Source of the DNA: Orychophragmus violaceus
Lineage: Eukaryota > Streptophyta > Magnoliopsida > Brassicales > Brassicaceae
Direction: 5' to 3'
Length of the DNA: 64,000 bases
NCBI GenBank assembly: GCA_030180135.1
Contig: CM058239.1
Location: 63,371,823 to 63,435,822, forward strand
Every line of letters starts with the position of its first letter. Positions within the stretch are counted from its first letter, which is position 1. The translations under genes were made by a program, and so were the position numbers. Below, in pieces: positions 19,916 through 30,201 of this stretch. The notes beneath the pieces were generated by a model. The model was not told where the DNA came from. It saw nothing but the letters and a program-made list of their open reading frames with translations, and searched no databases.

Positions 19916-22330
19916 GGTTTTCACTTGTAGATGCCTTCGAGGCTTGGTTTTGTATTAAGTAATTGCTACAATATACCTGCTTTAAGCAGAGTTGTTTTTC
20001 ATTTTCTTGTAAGAATTTGAATGTTTTTCATTTTGATAAAAGACAAGTTTTGTTCTTTTGATCTTAATGAAATATTAATTGTAGCACCCTATTCAAGGAA
20101 TGGGTCTTATATTTTAAACCAAAAGTGCCTAAATGTAACATAAATACCGAATTGGTTTAAATCTGATGAATTAAACCTGATTTTTCTTGGCATAAAAGTC
20201 TTGGTCACATAGAGTAAGTCGGATTCAGAAATCCCATAGTTATGGACTGTTGGGCTCATTTGATACGATATCTTATGAGACTTGAATTTTGCTTACTGGA
20301 CCAAAATGACAAAGGGGCCTATCTTAGCCGAGCTAGAGAAAAGCCCAAAGGCTTATTGGAGATTGAACATACTCATGTATGTGGTCCGATGAGCAGAAAT
20401 GCCAGAGAAAAATTTCCTGTACTTCATTGTCTCTACTGATTAATTCAGTGAGTAAGACTGTGTTCATTTGATGAGACACAAGTCGGAATTCTTTGACATG
20501 GTCGAAAGAGTTCCAGAATGAGGTATAGAATCTGAGTGACAGAAGTATTAAGACTCTGAATTAAATCTCGAGTGAGAATACTTGAGTCATTAATGGTGTG
20601 ATCATCTGAATGAGTGTGAAGTCGTTTCACAGCTCAATTCTCCTGAAAACCTTGAGGTATTTCTGTGAGAAAGAATCAGATCTTATAAGAAATGATTAAA
20701 GATGAGTCACACGAATCTTCCATGATATTCTTGAAGAATAACGCTCTAGAAATATCTAAGTTTACGCTGAAATAGTTCCACCAATATCAGTTGAAAGACA
20801 CCACGTAAATGTGGATTGGAATCGATCCGAATTCGTCTTTACTGAGTATTTGTAGTTGAGCTACTTCGCTGGTTGTCCTAAGAAAACCAAGGCTTGTTAC
20901 TTTTACGTCCATTCTGTTTTCTAAGAAGGGAAGTTACTTTCCAAGAAGAACAGTGGGAGTAAAAGTACAACTCGAAGAAATTCGAGAAATACAGGAGGCT
21001 GCTCAACCTGTTGAGGGAGAGCAGCGGATGGACTTACAGATTTCTGTAGAATCTACACCTGTAGAGCCTGAAGTTCGCAGATATGAATGAATCAGTCACT
21101 AATCCGAGAGTGATTTCTCGTCATTAGTTGAACCTGATAATCATTGAAAGTTCGCATGATCTGATGATCATTGAAAGCGACGAATCTGCGAAATTCAAAG
21201 AAGCGAAAGTGAGCCCGGACTCCGGAAAATTACATTTTGTGTAAGTTAGCTTCATCGATCCATTCATGGATGGAAGCAAACATATCGGAGTTGGAATCTT
21301 CGTTCTGTTGAAGTAGTCAAGGTTTTGACTTGAACAGGAACGAAATGGAACTGTCGAAGTAGTCAAGGTTTTGACTTGAACAGGAACGAAATGGAACTGT
21401 GCGTTTACTAATAGATAAGTGGGAGCGATGTTGCATTTCTCATATTGTATGTCGAAGACATACTGATTCTCGGAAATAACGTCCCAATGCTGCAGTCGGT
21501 AAAGGACTGGTTTGGGAGTTGGTTTTATGATTGGCATGGGTAAAGCCACGTAGTTCTTGGATTTTGGATCTAAAGATAGAGATCCAAAAGAGCGGGTAGG
21601 ACAAAGTCAGGATTCTTAAATTGACAAAGTCCTACACGTTTTCAGCATTCCAAGAAGGGTTTTATGCCAATGTCACATGGCAATACGTTAAGCAAGAAGC
21701 AGTGTTCTACGATAACTGCTGAGCTTGAAAGCATGGATAGGATTCCATATGCGTCGGCAATTGGATCTATCATGAATGCCATGACACGTACTTGTTTTGA
21801 TGTTGCTTTAATGTTAAACAAGACAAGTAAAGACCAGTCAAATCCAGCAAAGAATCACTGGATTGCCGTAAAGAATATCCCAAAGTATTTGAGAAATACT
21901 AAGGATAAGTTCTTGATTTACGGAGAAAGTGAAGTGCTAAAAGTCGGTAGAGTCTGAAAGGCAAGTTTCCAATAGACAAAGATAATTCCTGGTCACAGTC
22001 CGGCTATATCTTGTGTCTGTCTGGCGGTGCAAGGCACTGTTGCTGACTCCATGACCTAAGCTGAAAATTTCGCAGCCTGATAAGCGGCGAAAGAGGTTGT
22101 TTGGAAAGAAGAGTTCATTACTGAACTTGATGTGATTCCCAGCATAGATGAGACTAGCTGCACATCAGAGGTCCAAACACCTTGAGGGTAGGTATAACCT
22201 ATTCTGTGAGATAAATGACAGAGACGTTAAGTAGATCAGCAAGTTTCAACGAATGAGAATGTTGCTAATCTATTAACGAAGCCACTCCTTAGGCCTAAGC
22301 ACGAGTCGCGGACTATTGTTGTAGGATAAG
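19916..22330 (+). pseudogene. F pol remnants
   Basis: Short matches to Copia pol appear in order but in changing frames and with stops. They are HKSLGHI of the pre-integrase (about 20190), EKPKGLLEIEHTHVCGPMS of the integrase start (about 20340), an LEEIREIQEAAQP linker (about 20970), and RNase H segments MPMSHG ... YASAIGSIMNAM (21664-21957) and NVANLLTKPL (about 22260). Most of the RT is unrecognisable. A 46-bp tandem duplication lies at 21310-21400. This is old decay compared with the LTRs. Confidence 0.8.
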
Positions 22331-23200
22331 TGAAATTAAGATGTAGTCTTAATTTCAGTGGGAGTTAGTAAAGGGCTTTATTTAGTTATTGATGTGTTCT
22401 TGTAAAACATTTTTATGATGTTTAATGAAATTATTATTTCAAGATTATTTTAACTGTGATGAAATAATCGTTCCAAAATGATATGAACCATTTTATAGGT
22501 CATCGAAGTAAGTGACTTGATCTTGAGTCATCAAAGTCATTTAGCTTGATCATGAGACCCTATATTTGATAGATGGCTTATATCATCCTGTCCCTAGTCG
22601 AAGGTTGTTGAAATTGGAACACCAACAACCATGTGAGACTAGATTGGTATGTGACTTATGACAAAGTCTCAGTGTGTCATAGATGCGCGGCATCAAAGTC
22701 AGTACATAGGTGTATGTAGGGTACATACGACCGGACAAGACCCGATTATAAGAACTCTTCAGGATATTTATATCTGTGTCATAAGAGATTCTTACTACGA
22801 CTATAGAGTATAGTCCTTAGACCTGAGTTCGCATGCATGTGACTGCACATGAACTAATGCGCTTTGATCATTGTCTAATGCTGTCGTTAAGCGATAGTTA
22901 TAAGGACCTTGTTTGGGTGTATTATGAAATGAGTAGTTTACAGTGATGGAACAAGACGGGATTTGTCCCTCCAATATAAATGGAGTGAATATCTCTAGGC
23001 CAATCGGAGATTTGAATACTGGAAAATGCATGGCCATGCTCAAACGGACTTTCCCGAGTCGTTTGGATTGTCAGTATCAAATCAGAGTCCGATGAACAAG
23101 ATTAGGCTTTATAAGGATGACACTAATCTTGCCTTATGACTAATCGAGATATTGGGACAAAAGGATTATGAATACAGAGATTCCAGTTCAAGTGGGAGAT
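22331..23200 (+). other. 3' untranslated part of F
   Basis: No coding signal. It is shared in outline with the left interior of G (30200-31030, opposite strand). The polypurine tract AAGTGGGAGA is at the right end. Confidence 0.6.
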
Positions 23201-23835
23201 TGTTGGAATTATGTCCAGTAATCTCTGTACTGTCTCTAGAAAGTAAGAGTATGTCAATGATCAGACATAAGTCATATAATACTGGGGATCATGATGGCTT
23301 GCTAGAGTCCGCTCATGATCTATAAGTCTTGGACTTATTGCCTTTATTATATGATCCCATATGGGTCACACGCCTAAGCTAACGGGAAAATACGAAGGAA
23401 CGGTTTAGCAGAAGTACGGTAAAAGTGCTAGGCATTTACTGTGTTTAGAGAGACTAAAGGGCCTGATTAAATCCAAGGGATTTAATCAGAACTGAGAATT
23501 GGGCCCAAAAGCCCATGAGAACTAGAAGGGATTTTAATGAATAAAATCAGACCTAGCTCTCTAACTTTCTCAAGCTTCTGCGCCTCCCTCCTCTCTCTCT
23601 GCGCCTCCTCTCTTTTGGTCTAGCAGCCTCTCTTCCCGAAGTGTGCGTGTGTGAGCCTTTGGAGGAACAACCTCTTGGTGGTTCTGCTGATCTCTGACCC
23701 GTACCTCCATTCCGCTGCATAAACAAGGTAACAGGTGAGATCTATTATGTTTCTAATCAAGAGAACCTAGATCTGCATGTTTAGTAGGATGAATCAATCT
23801 GAGAATTGAATCAGGAGACACTAAACGATCCAACA
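23201..23835 (+). repeat. 3' LTR of F
   Basis: 635 bp, apparently identical to 16560-17194; followed by GGATC. Confidence 0.92.
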
Positions 23836-23840
23836 GGATC

Positions 23841-24164
23841 AAAGGTCTTCTTGCATATTTTGGGATTGTAACAGACAAGCCTATCACCATGCATTGTGAC
23901 AATCAAGCTGCCATTCATATTGCTTCAAACTCAGTCTTCCATGAGAGGACCAAACACATAGAAGTGGATTGTCACAAAGTGAGGCAGATGATTGAGCAAG
24001 GAGTGGTGTTACCATGCTATACAAGAAGTGAAGACCAATTGGCTGATGTGTTCACCAAGGCAGCTAGTTGGAAAGTGTGTGAGTCGATTCACAACAAGCT
24101 TGGACTCATAGAGCTTCCGGAATCCCCTAAGGCTATGAAATCTACACTCTTTTTCCCTTCATGA
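23841..24164 (+). pseudogene. E RNase H, C-terminal part
   Basis: Continues the frame broken by F: AWI joins KGLL across one GGATC, then HCDNQAAIHIASNS with the last RNase H Asp, and the QLADVFTKAAS tail. The TGA at 24162-24164 lies inside the 5' arm of the 3' hairpin, as in L and Q. Confidence 0.85.
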
Positions 24165-24208
24165 AGTTTTATCCCAAGTGGTTTTCTTCATGAAGGTTTT
24201 TAATGAGG
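24145..24208 (+). other. conserved 3' hairpin module, copy in E
   Basis: Stem CCTTCATGAAG (24156-24166) with CTTCATGAAGG (24186-24196); the loop contains ATCCCAAGTGG. Confidence 0.85.
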
Positions 24209-24267
24209 TAGATCTTCATTGTCACTCCAAGCTTGATTCAATCCTTGAATTCAAGCTTGAGGGGGAG

Positions 24268-24652
24268 TATTGAAATGAAGATCATAGATTGCACAATTCA
24301 ACAATGGGCAAGTAGTTGCGTGTAGTGCACTATATTGGGATGACGATCACATAGTGCACTATATTGATCTGGAGATCACATAGTTAACTATGTTCATAAG
24401 AAGACAAAAACAGTCACACCTTTATGACCGTTGAAACTCTCTCTCGTTTTTAATTCTTTGTATAACCTAGAGTAGCTAGTATATATATATGTGCTGTAAC
24501 CTGTTTAATCAATATAGAGAATTCTTCTTCTCTTACAGCCGCTTCTTTTACTCTCTCTAGTGCACAAGAACCCTAATTTGGTTCTTGGTGTGTTCTTCAC
24601 AATTCTACTCCATTCTACCTTATTCTCTCAATCTAAATCTCACATTCTAACA
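24268..24652 (+). repeat. 3' LTR of E (385 bp)
   Basis: TATTGAAATG ... TTCTAACA after GAGGGGGAG. U3 holds repeated ATAGTGCACTAT palindromes (about 24330-24365), shared with Q. AACCCTAAT lies near the end. Confidence 0.85.
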
Positions 24653-25031
24653 TGGCTTTCTTCACTTCATACACCCTGCTCAGATTAGAAACATCTCCAT
24701 AAATCTTCTTGAGAGTGTCCCACAGTGACTTGGCTGTCTCACAATGAGAATAAGCTTCAAGGATGGATGGGTCAAGAGAGTTTTGGAGGAAGCCAAGAAC
24801 CAGCTGATCTTCCTGAAACCATTTAGCCTCTTCCTTCTTGGTTTCCTCATCCTTCTTCTTGGTTACATCTTCTTCAGTTGGTGTTTTGTCCTCCAAGATG
24901 TGATCCCACAATCCTCTTCCACAAATGGCAGTCTTGATGGTCCTTTGCCATGTCCTATAGTTGATCCCTTTGAGCACAACAGGGATGACAGTAGGCCTCA
25001 AGCTTGAGCTGATGTGAGCTGTGTCTTACAT
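24653..25031 (-). pseudogene. M gag, N-terminal fragment
   Basis: The translation LRPTVIPVVLKGINYRTW and onward matches the gag of H and J. The aligned ATG (25029-25031) is followed immediately by TAA (25026-25028) where J and H have GAA, so gag cannot start there. The fragment ends at the insertion of E. Confidence 0.85.
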
Positions 25032-25084
25032 GGTGAGAAACAGAGGGAGAGTAGTTGGAGATTAAAGAACCGAGAGTAACCAAG

Positions 25085-25512
25085 TGATAGTTTTAGAGAT
25101 TTAACATGTTTGGGTTAGGGTTCTTGAGCTGTGGAGGCGCAAGAGAGAGAGATGGGAAAATAAACTCAGAAACCCTTACATTCATTTGCGGTTTACAAAG
25201 ACATTTATATGGGATACAATGAGCTGAATGTTTAACCTAAAGGAGTAAAAGACAAATGCACAAAGTGACAAGAAGGTCTGAAGTGTGGCAGAGGAGAGAG
25301 AGAGAGTGTGGACCACAACAACAACGGCTCTCTCTCCCTTAAACCCTAGCGGCTCCTTCCTTCTTGTTTAAACCGAGTCTTGCACATTTGAATGTTTTGG
25401 CGCCTTTGGTCTTCTTCAAATGTTCCCAACTTTGCACATTATCAAATGTGCAAGACTTGTGCATTTTGTGATAATGCACAAGCTTAACACATTTGTCTAA
25501 TCATGATCAATA
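25085..25512 (-). repeat. 3' LTR of H
   Basis: Minus-strand TATTGATCATG ... AACTATCA. U3 contains GCACAAG words and, mutated here, the GTTGGGGAC box. Confidence 0.9.
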
Positions 25513-25576
25513 CTCCCCCTCAAGTTCAGACTTTGGAATCACCCTAAAGGCTGAACTTGGAATGATCATGGCAACA

Positions 25577-25640
25577 CCTCATTAAAAACCTTGATGTGGA
25601 AAACCACTTGGGACAAAACCACATCAAGGGAAAAAAGAGT
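25577..25640 (-). other. conserved 3' hairpin module, copy in H
   Basis: Stem CCTTGATGTGG (25589-25599) with CCACATCAAGG (25619-25629), written on the plus strand. Confidence 0.85.
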
Positions 25641-25665
25641 ATGCTGCTCATGGATCAGGAGAGTT

Positions 25666-28600
25666 CTAATCATGAATCACCACCAGCCCTAGTTTGCCAA
25701 AGACATGAGTGCAAACCTTAAGACTAGCAGCCTTTGTGAAGATGTCTGCAAGCTGATCTTCACTCTTTGTGTAACAAGGCAGAATGGTTCCATCTTCAAT
25801 CTTCTCCCTTACCTTGTGACAATCAATCTCAATGTGTTTTGTCCTCTCATGAAACACTGAGTTGGTTGCAATGTGAATAGCAGCCTGGTTGTCACAATGG
25901 AAGGTGATTGGACTTGATTGCTCTATGCCAAAGTCCTTGAGCAGAGCCTTCAGCCATGTTAACTCGGTTGCAAGCTTCCTCATTGCCCTATACTCAGCTT
26001 CAGCACTAGAACAAGATACCACCTTCTGCTTCTTTGTCTTCCAAGTTACCAAGTTGCCTCCAATGACGGTACAATAGCCGGTTGTTGATCTCCTATCACT
26101 CTTATCTCTAGCCCAATCTGCATCACAATAGCCAACAATCTCTGTGCTCTCATTCTTACCCATCCAAATACCTTGTTCAGTTGATCCTTTGAGATATCTG
26201 AGTATCCTCTCAATCAAACTCCAATGATACACTGTGGGTGATTGCATATGTTGGCTAACTTGATTCACAGCAAAGCATAAGTCTGGTCTTGTGAGAGTGA
26301 GGTAGATAAGCTTCCCAACCAGCCTCCTATACAGTGAGACATCCTTGAACTTGACTTCATCTGATTTCTCCCCCTTTCTATTGACTTGGTAGCCATCTTC
26401 AAGAGGAGTCTTTGCAATCTTGCAATCAAGCATACTTGTTTCTGTCAACAAGTCCTTAACATACTTCCTTTGAGACAGAAACAACCCATCATTGAATCTA
26501 CAAACTTCAATGCCCAAGAAGTACTTCAACTCTCCAAGGTCTTTAATATCAAAGGAACTCTTGAGAAAATCCTTTGTAGATTGAATCCCATCATTATCAC
26601 TTCCTGTGATAATCAAATCATCCACATAAATCAGAACTACCACCACTCCTTGAGCACTTTGAAGTGTGAACAATGTGTGATCAGATTGAGACTTCTTGAA
26701 ACCATGGTCCATAAGAGTATGACTGAGCTTATGGTACCATGCCCTTGGTGATTGTTTCAAGCCATAAATCGCCCTCCTCAGCCTCAATACCTCACCATCC
26801 TTACATAAGTGCTTCAATCCTGGTGGTGGAGTCATGTATACTTCCTCCTCAAGTTCACCTTGTAGAAAAGCATTCTTCACATCCATTTGCCATAGATTCC
26901 ATGAGAGGTTTGTGGCTAAGCTCAATGTGACTCTCACTGTGTGAAGTTTAGCCACTGGTGCAAAGGTATCTGTATAGTCCTCTCCATAGGTTTGAGTGAA
27001 TCCCCTTGCTACTAGCCTTGCCTTGTACCTCTCTATGTCTCCATTGCTTTTATACTTGATTGTGAAGACCCATTTAGAGCTAACAGTCTTCTTCTTTTTC
27101 GGCAGCTTCACTACAATCCAAGTATGGTTCCTCTCCATAGCTTCTTTCTCATCCTTTACTGCATCCATCCAAACCTTGATACCCTCAGCCTCTTCATAAG
27201 TCTTAGGAACTTGGTTTAGCTCAATCTTTCCAAGAAAGGCCTTGTGACTAGATGGTAGCAAGTCAATAGAACAAGTAGACTGACTAGGATGAGCTACTGC
27301 TTGGTTGTTGTAGTAGACTCTTGTCTTCATCCATTCTGATGGATCTTTCTTTTCCCTTGTGCTTCTCCTGAGTTGCTGAACCTGTTGATCAACCACCTCC
27401 TCATTACCCACTGCCTCTTGATAAACCATCTCATCCTCATTCATTTCCAAGTCCACTTGGTTCTGATCTTGAGGTAGAGTGTCTTCTTGAGCTTCAGCCG
27501 GTTCATGTGTGTGTGTTGCTGGTTCAGTATCCTCTTGTTGAGCTTCTTGGGTAGTGGTGTCATGCTTCTCTGGCCGTGGGGTATCATTACCCAAGTGGTC
27601 CAACAAGTACTTCAAACTTGTAGCCAAATCTGAAGGTGATCTTGAGAGGTCCTTCAAACCTTCCCAATCCTTCTTCTCATAGTATCTCTGCCCCTCCATG
27701 AACTTAACATCCCTTGAGACATATGTCCTGTTGTTGCTTGGATCAAAACACTTGTAGCCCTTCTGAGTTGTGGAGTATCCAAGGAACATACACCTTATGC
27801 TCTTAGCATCTAGCTTATCCCTTTGATCTCCTGAGATATAAACAAAACAAACACAACCAAACACACGTAAGTGTTCAATAAATGGTTTGGCTTTGTTCAA
27901 TACCTCATATGGTGAAATGTCTTGAAGGACTCTAGTTGGGATCCTATTGATGAGATAACAAGCTGCCAAGACTGCATCTCCCCAAAACCTCTTAGGAACA
28001 TTGGTGTGGAACATCATAGACCTAGCAACTTCCATGAGATGTCTGTTCTTCCTTTCAGACACACCATTTTGTTGAGGAGTATGGGGACAGCTTGTTTGAT
28101 GAAGGATCCCACATTTGTTCAAGTGAGCTTTGAATCTTTGGCTTGTATACTCTCCTCCATTATCAGACCTAAACACTTTGATCTTGGCATTAAACTGATT
28201 AGTAACATAGTTTTGAAAGTTCAGAAATGCATCAAACACCCTATCTTTAGATGGAAGCAATGTAACCCAAGTATACTTTGATTTTTCATCTATGAAAGTC
28301 ACAAAGTACTTATTCCTATCTCTAGACAGACCTGGTGAAGTCCAAACATCAGAGTGCACAAGATCAAAGCAATGTTCATAGATAGTAGTTGATTTAGGAA
28401 AGATAGTCCTACAATGTTTACCAAGAATACAAGCTTCACAAGTTGAATGATCAAAGCTAACATTAGGCAACATTAAGTTCAAAGCACGAGCATGAGGATG
28501 TCCTAATCTAGCATGCCATAGGACATTTTGATTGAAAGAAAAACAGGATTTAAAGGCTGAGGAAACCGGGTTGGTTGAAGAAGTGTCTTCAAGGAGGTAA

Positions 28601-29442
28601 AGCTCATCTTGTGTACCACCTCTTCCTATAACCTGTCCATTCTTAATATCCTGAAAACAAACTTCATTAGGCCCAAAGATAACATTGCAATTCAAGTCTT
28701 TAGTGATCCTTTTAACCGACAGCAAGTTAGATTTGAACTTAGGAACATATAATGCATCACTTTCCTTGTTAAACAATCTTAACTTTCCTGTACCTATTAT
28801 AGGAATCCCTTGACCATCAGCTATAGTTACTCTTCCTAGGGCAGGTTTAATGTTCTCCAACAACTTAGCATTACTAATCATATGGTGAGAAGCTCCAGAA
28901 TCTACTACCAACTTATGATCAGTCTTAGCAAGTAATTTATGAGAAAATAAAGAGATACCAGAGAGCTTAGAAGTATAAGCTTTGATGAGGTCCTCAAGGT
29001 CACTCTTCCTAACATACTCAGTGTTGGTGTATAGTGCAAGCTTCCCTCCTTGTGCTGAAGTAGAGACCTGCTCATTCACAGCTTCCTTGGAGATGTTTGC
29101 ATTTGCCTTTGAGTCCTTGAGATTGGCTGGTTTGAGGTGGGGATAATGGATCCAGCACTTATCTTTGGAGTGGCTTTTCCTCTTGCAATGATCACAAGCA
29201 GCTGCCTTCTTCTCCTCTGGTTTGAAACTGGTTTTGTTGGCAGTCACCAACTCCCCCTTTCCTCCAAACAAACCAATGTTTCCTTGCTCCTTTTGGATCC
29301 TTGAGCATACCTCTTCAAAATCAGGGAGTGTAGTCTCTCTTAGGATCTTCATTAGGGCATCATTGTAGACCGGATTCAAGTTGAGTAGAAGGCCAAAGAT
29401 CTTGTCTTGCTCCTTTCTCTCATTGAGAATCTTGGGGTCCAT
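25666..29442 (-). CDS. H gag-pol, main part (gag tail to RNase H)
   Basis: 1258 codons open to a stop at 25666-25668. Features in order: gag tail, knuckle CDHCKRKSHSKDKC, protease DSGASHH, pre-integrase HARLGH, integrase core, acidic linker, RT with YVDD at about residues 1097-1100 of the whole protein, and RNase H with CDADW, SSAEAEY and CDNQAA. The upstream 159 codons are at 35119-35595. If G and one CATAG are discounted, the two parts share a frame and total 1416 residues. G is therefore the only obvious lesion. Confidence 0.9.
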   Translation of the reverse strand: MDPKILNERKEQDKIFGLLLNLNPVYNDALMKILRETTLPDFEEVCSRIQKEQGNIGLFGGKGELVTANKTSFKPEEKKAAACDHCKRKSHSKDKCWIHYPHLKPANLKDSKANANISKEAVNEQVSTSAQGGKLALYTNTEYVRKSDLEDLIKAYTSKLSGISLFSHKLLAKTDHKLVVDSGASHHMISNAKLLENIKPALGRVTIADGQGIPIIGTGKLRLFNKESDALYVPKFKSNLLSVKRITKDLNCNVIFGPNEVCFQDIKNGQVIGRGGTQDELYLLEDTSSTNPVSSAFKSCFSFNQNVLWHARLGHPHARALNLMLPNVSFDHSTCEACILGKHCRTIFPKSTTIYEHCFDLVHSDVWTSPGLSRDRNKYFVTFIDEKSKYTWVTLLPSKDRVFDAFLNFQNYVTNQFNAKIKVFRSDNGGEYTSQRFKAHLNKCGILHQTSCPHTPQQNGVSERKNRHLMEVARSMMFHTNVPKRFWGDAVLAACYLINRIPTRVLQDISPYEVLNKAKPFIEHLRVFGCVCFVYISGDQRDKLDAKSIRCMFLGYSTTQKGYKCFDPSNNRTYVSRDVKFMEGQRYYEKKDWEGLKDLSRSPSDLATSLKYLLDHLGNDTPRPEKHDTTTQEAQQEDTEPATHTHEPAEAQEDTLPQDQNQVDLEMNEDEMVYQEAVGNEEVVDQQVQQLRRSTREKKDPSEWMKTRVYYNNQAVAHPSQSTCSIDLLPSSHKAFLGKIELNQVPKTYEEAEGIKVWMDAVKDEKEAMERNHTWIVVKLPKKKKTVSSKWVFTIKYKSNGDIERYKARLVARGFTQTYGEDYTDTFAPVAKLHTVRVTLSLATNLSWNLWQMDVKNAFLQGELEEEVYMTPPPGLKHLCKDGEVLRLRRAIYGLKQSPRAWYHKLSHTLMDHGFKKSQSDHTLFTLQSAQGVVVVLIYVDDLIITGSDNDGIQSTKDFLKSSFDIKDLGELKYFLGIEVCRFNDGLFLSQRKYVKDLLTETSMLDCKIAKTPLEDGYQVNRKGEKSDEVKFKDVSLYRRLVGKLIYLTLTRPDLCFAVNQVSQHMQSPTVYHWSLIERILRYLKGSTEQGIWMGKNESTEIVGYCDADWARDKSDRRSTTGYCTVIGGNLVTWKTKKQKVVSCSSAEAEYRAMRKLATELTWLKALLKDFGIEQSSPITFHCDNQAAIHIATNSVFHERTKHIEIDCHKVREKIEDGTILPCYTKSEDQLADIFTKAASLKVCTHVFGKLGLVVIHD

Positions 29443-29444
29443 AG

Positions 29445-30131
29445 TGATGGATTATGGTGTTTATTCAAGGTTTAATTCTCAATTACAACCTAACACAAAT
29501 CCTTAAACAGATCTAGGTTCTTGCAAAACGAATCATAAAACCAACCAAACCTGGATCATTACCTTTCAGATTGCAGCGGATAATTGATGGTAATGACAAG
29601 ATCAGTCTAGAACAGATGAATCACCTGCTCCTCCTCAAGTATCCACACTCTTACAAGCAAGGGACGGCTGCTAGACCAAAGAGATGGATGATCAGAGAGA
29701 GAGGTTTGAGAGAAAGATGAAAACTGCGGCTGCCCGGGAGGAGAAAAATCGCAGGGATTATTAATCCCTTAGGTTTTTCAAATCCTTAATCTCTCATTAA
29801 TGGGCCCAAGTCATTTGACTAATGGCTCATTAATCATTTGGGCCCAAGACACAAATCAGACAAAAGCCTGTATTTTGTCTGGCCCAATTCTCTGATCTAA
29901 TACAGTAAATGCCATTGCATCTTACCGTATTAATTCCATTTAACTTTCCCGTTAGCTATGGTGTGTGACCCTTCGGGATCATACAATACTGGCAATAAGT
30001 CCTAAACTTATAGATCATGAGCGGGCTCTAGCAAGTCATCATGATCACCCAGTATTTATGACTTATGTCTGATCTCGACACTTATCATACTTTCTAGAGA
30101 TAGTACGGTAGATTTCAGGACATTCCCAACA
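29445..30131 (-). repeat. 3' LTR of G
   Basis: 687 bp, minus-strand TGTTGGGAATG ... ATCCATCA. Differences from the other LTR are seen near 29728, 29990 and 30112. Confidence 0.9.
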
Positions 30132-30201
30132 ATCTCCCACTTGTACTGGAATCCTACACAGGACATTCCCAACAATCTCCCGATTGTACTGGAATCCTAC
30201 A
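30118..30201 (-). repeat. tandem duplication across LTR edge and polypurine tract of G
   Basis: About 42 bp beginning GGACATTCCCAACAATCTCC occurs twice (from 30118 and from 30161), the second with ACTTG changed to GATTG. It duplicates the LTR start and the plus-strand primer region. Confidence 0.75.

Larger units (their letters stand above)
16560..23835 (+). mobile_element. Copia-derived element F with gag and decayed pol (7276 bp)
   Basis: Two 635-bp LTRs that look identical flank a 1.7-kb leader, a gag frame (18896-19915) and a badly decayed pol. The primer site is at 17196, one base after the LTR; the polypurine tract is AGTGGGAGA before 23201. GGATC flanks both ends (16555-16559, 23836-23840). 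Identical LTRs mean a recent insertion, yet pol could not have worked, so the copy was probably mobilised by a relative. Confidence 0.92.
14017..24652 (+). mobile_element. Copia element E, right part, interrupted by F
   Basis: Resumes in the integrase zinc region after X and runs through RT and RNase H. It is split by F (16560-23835, target duplication GGATC) and ends with hairpin, polypurine tract and LTR (24268-24652). Beyond 24652 the sequence becomes minus-strand gag of M, so E is nested in M; the expected duplication is TGGCT (24653-24657). Its left half should lie outside the window. Confidence 0.85.
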
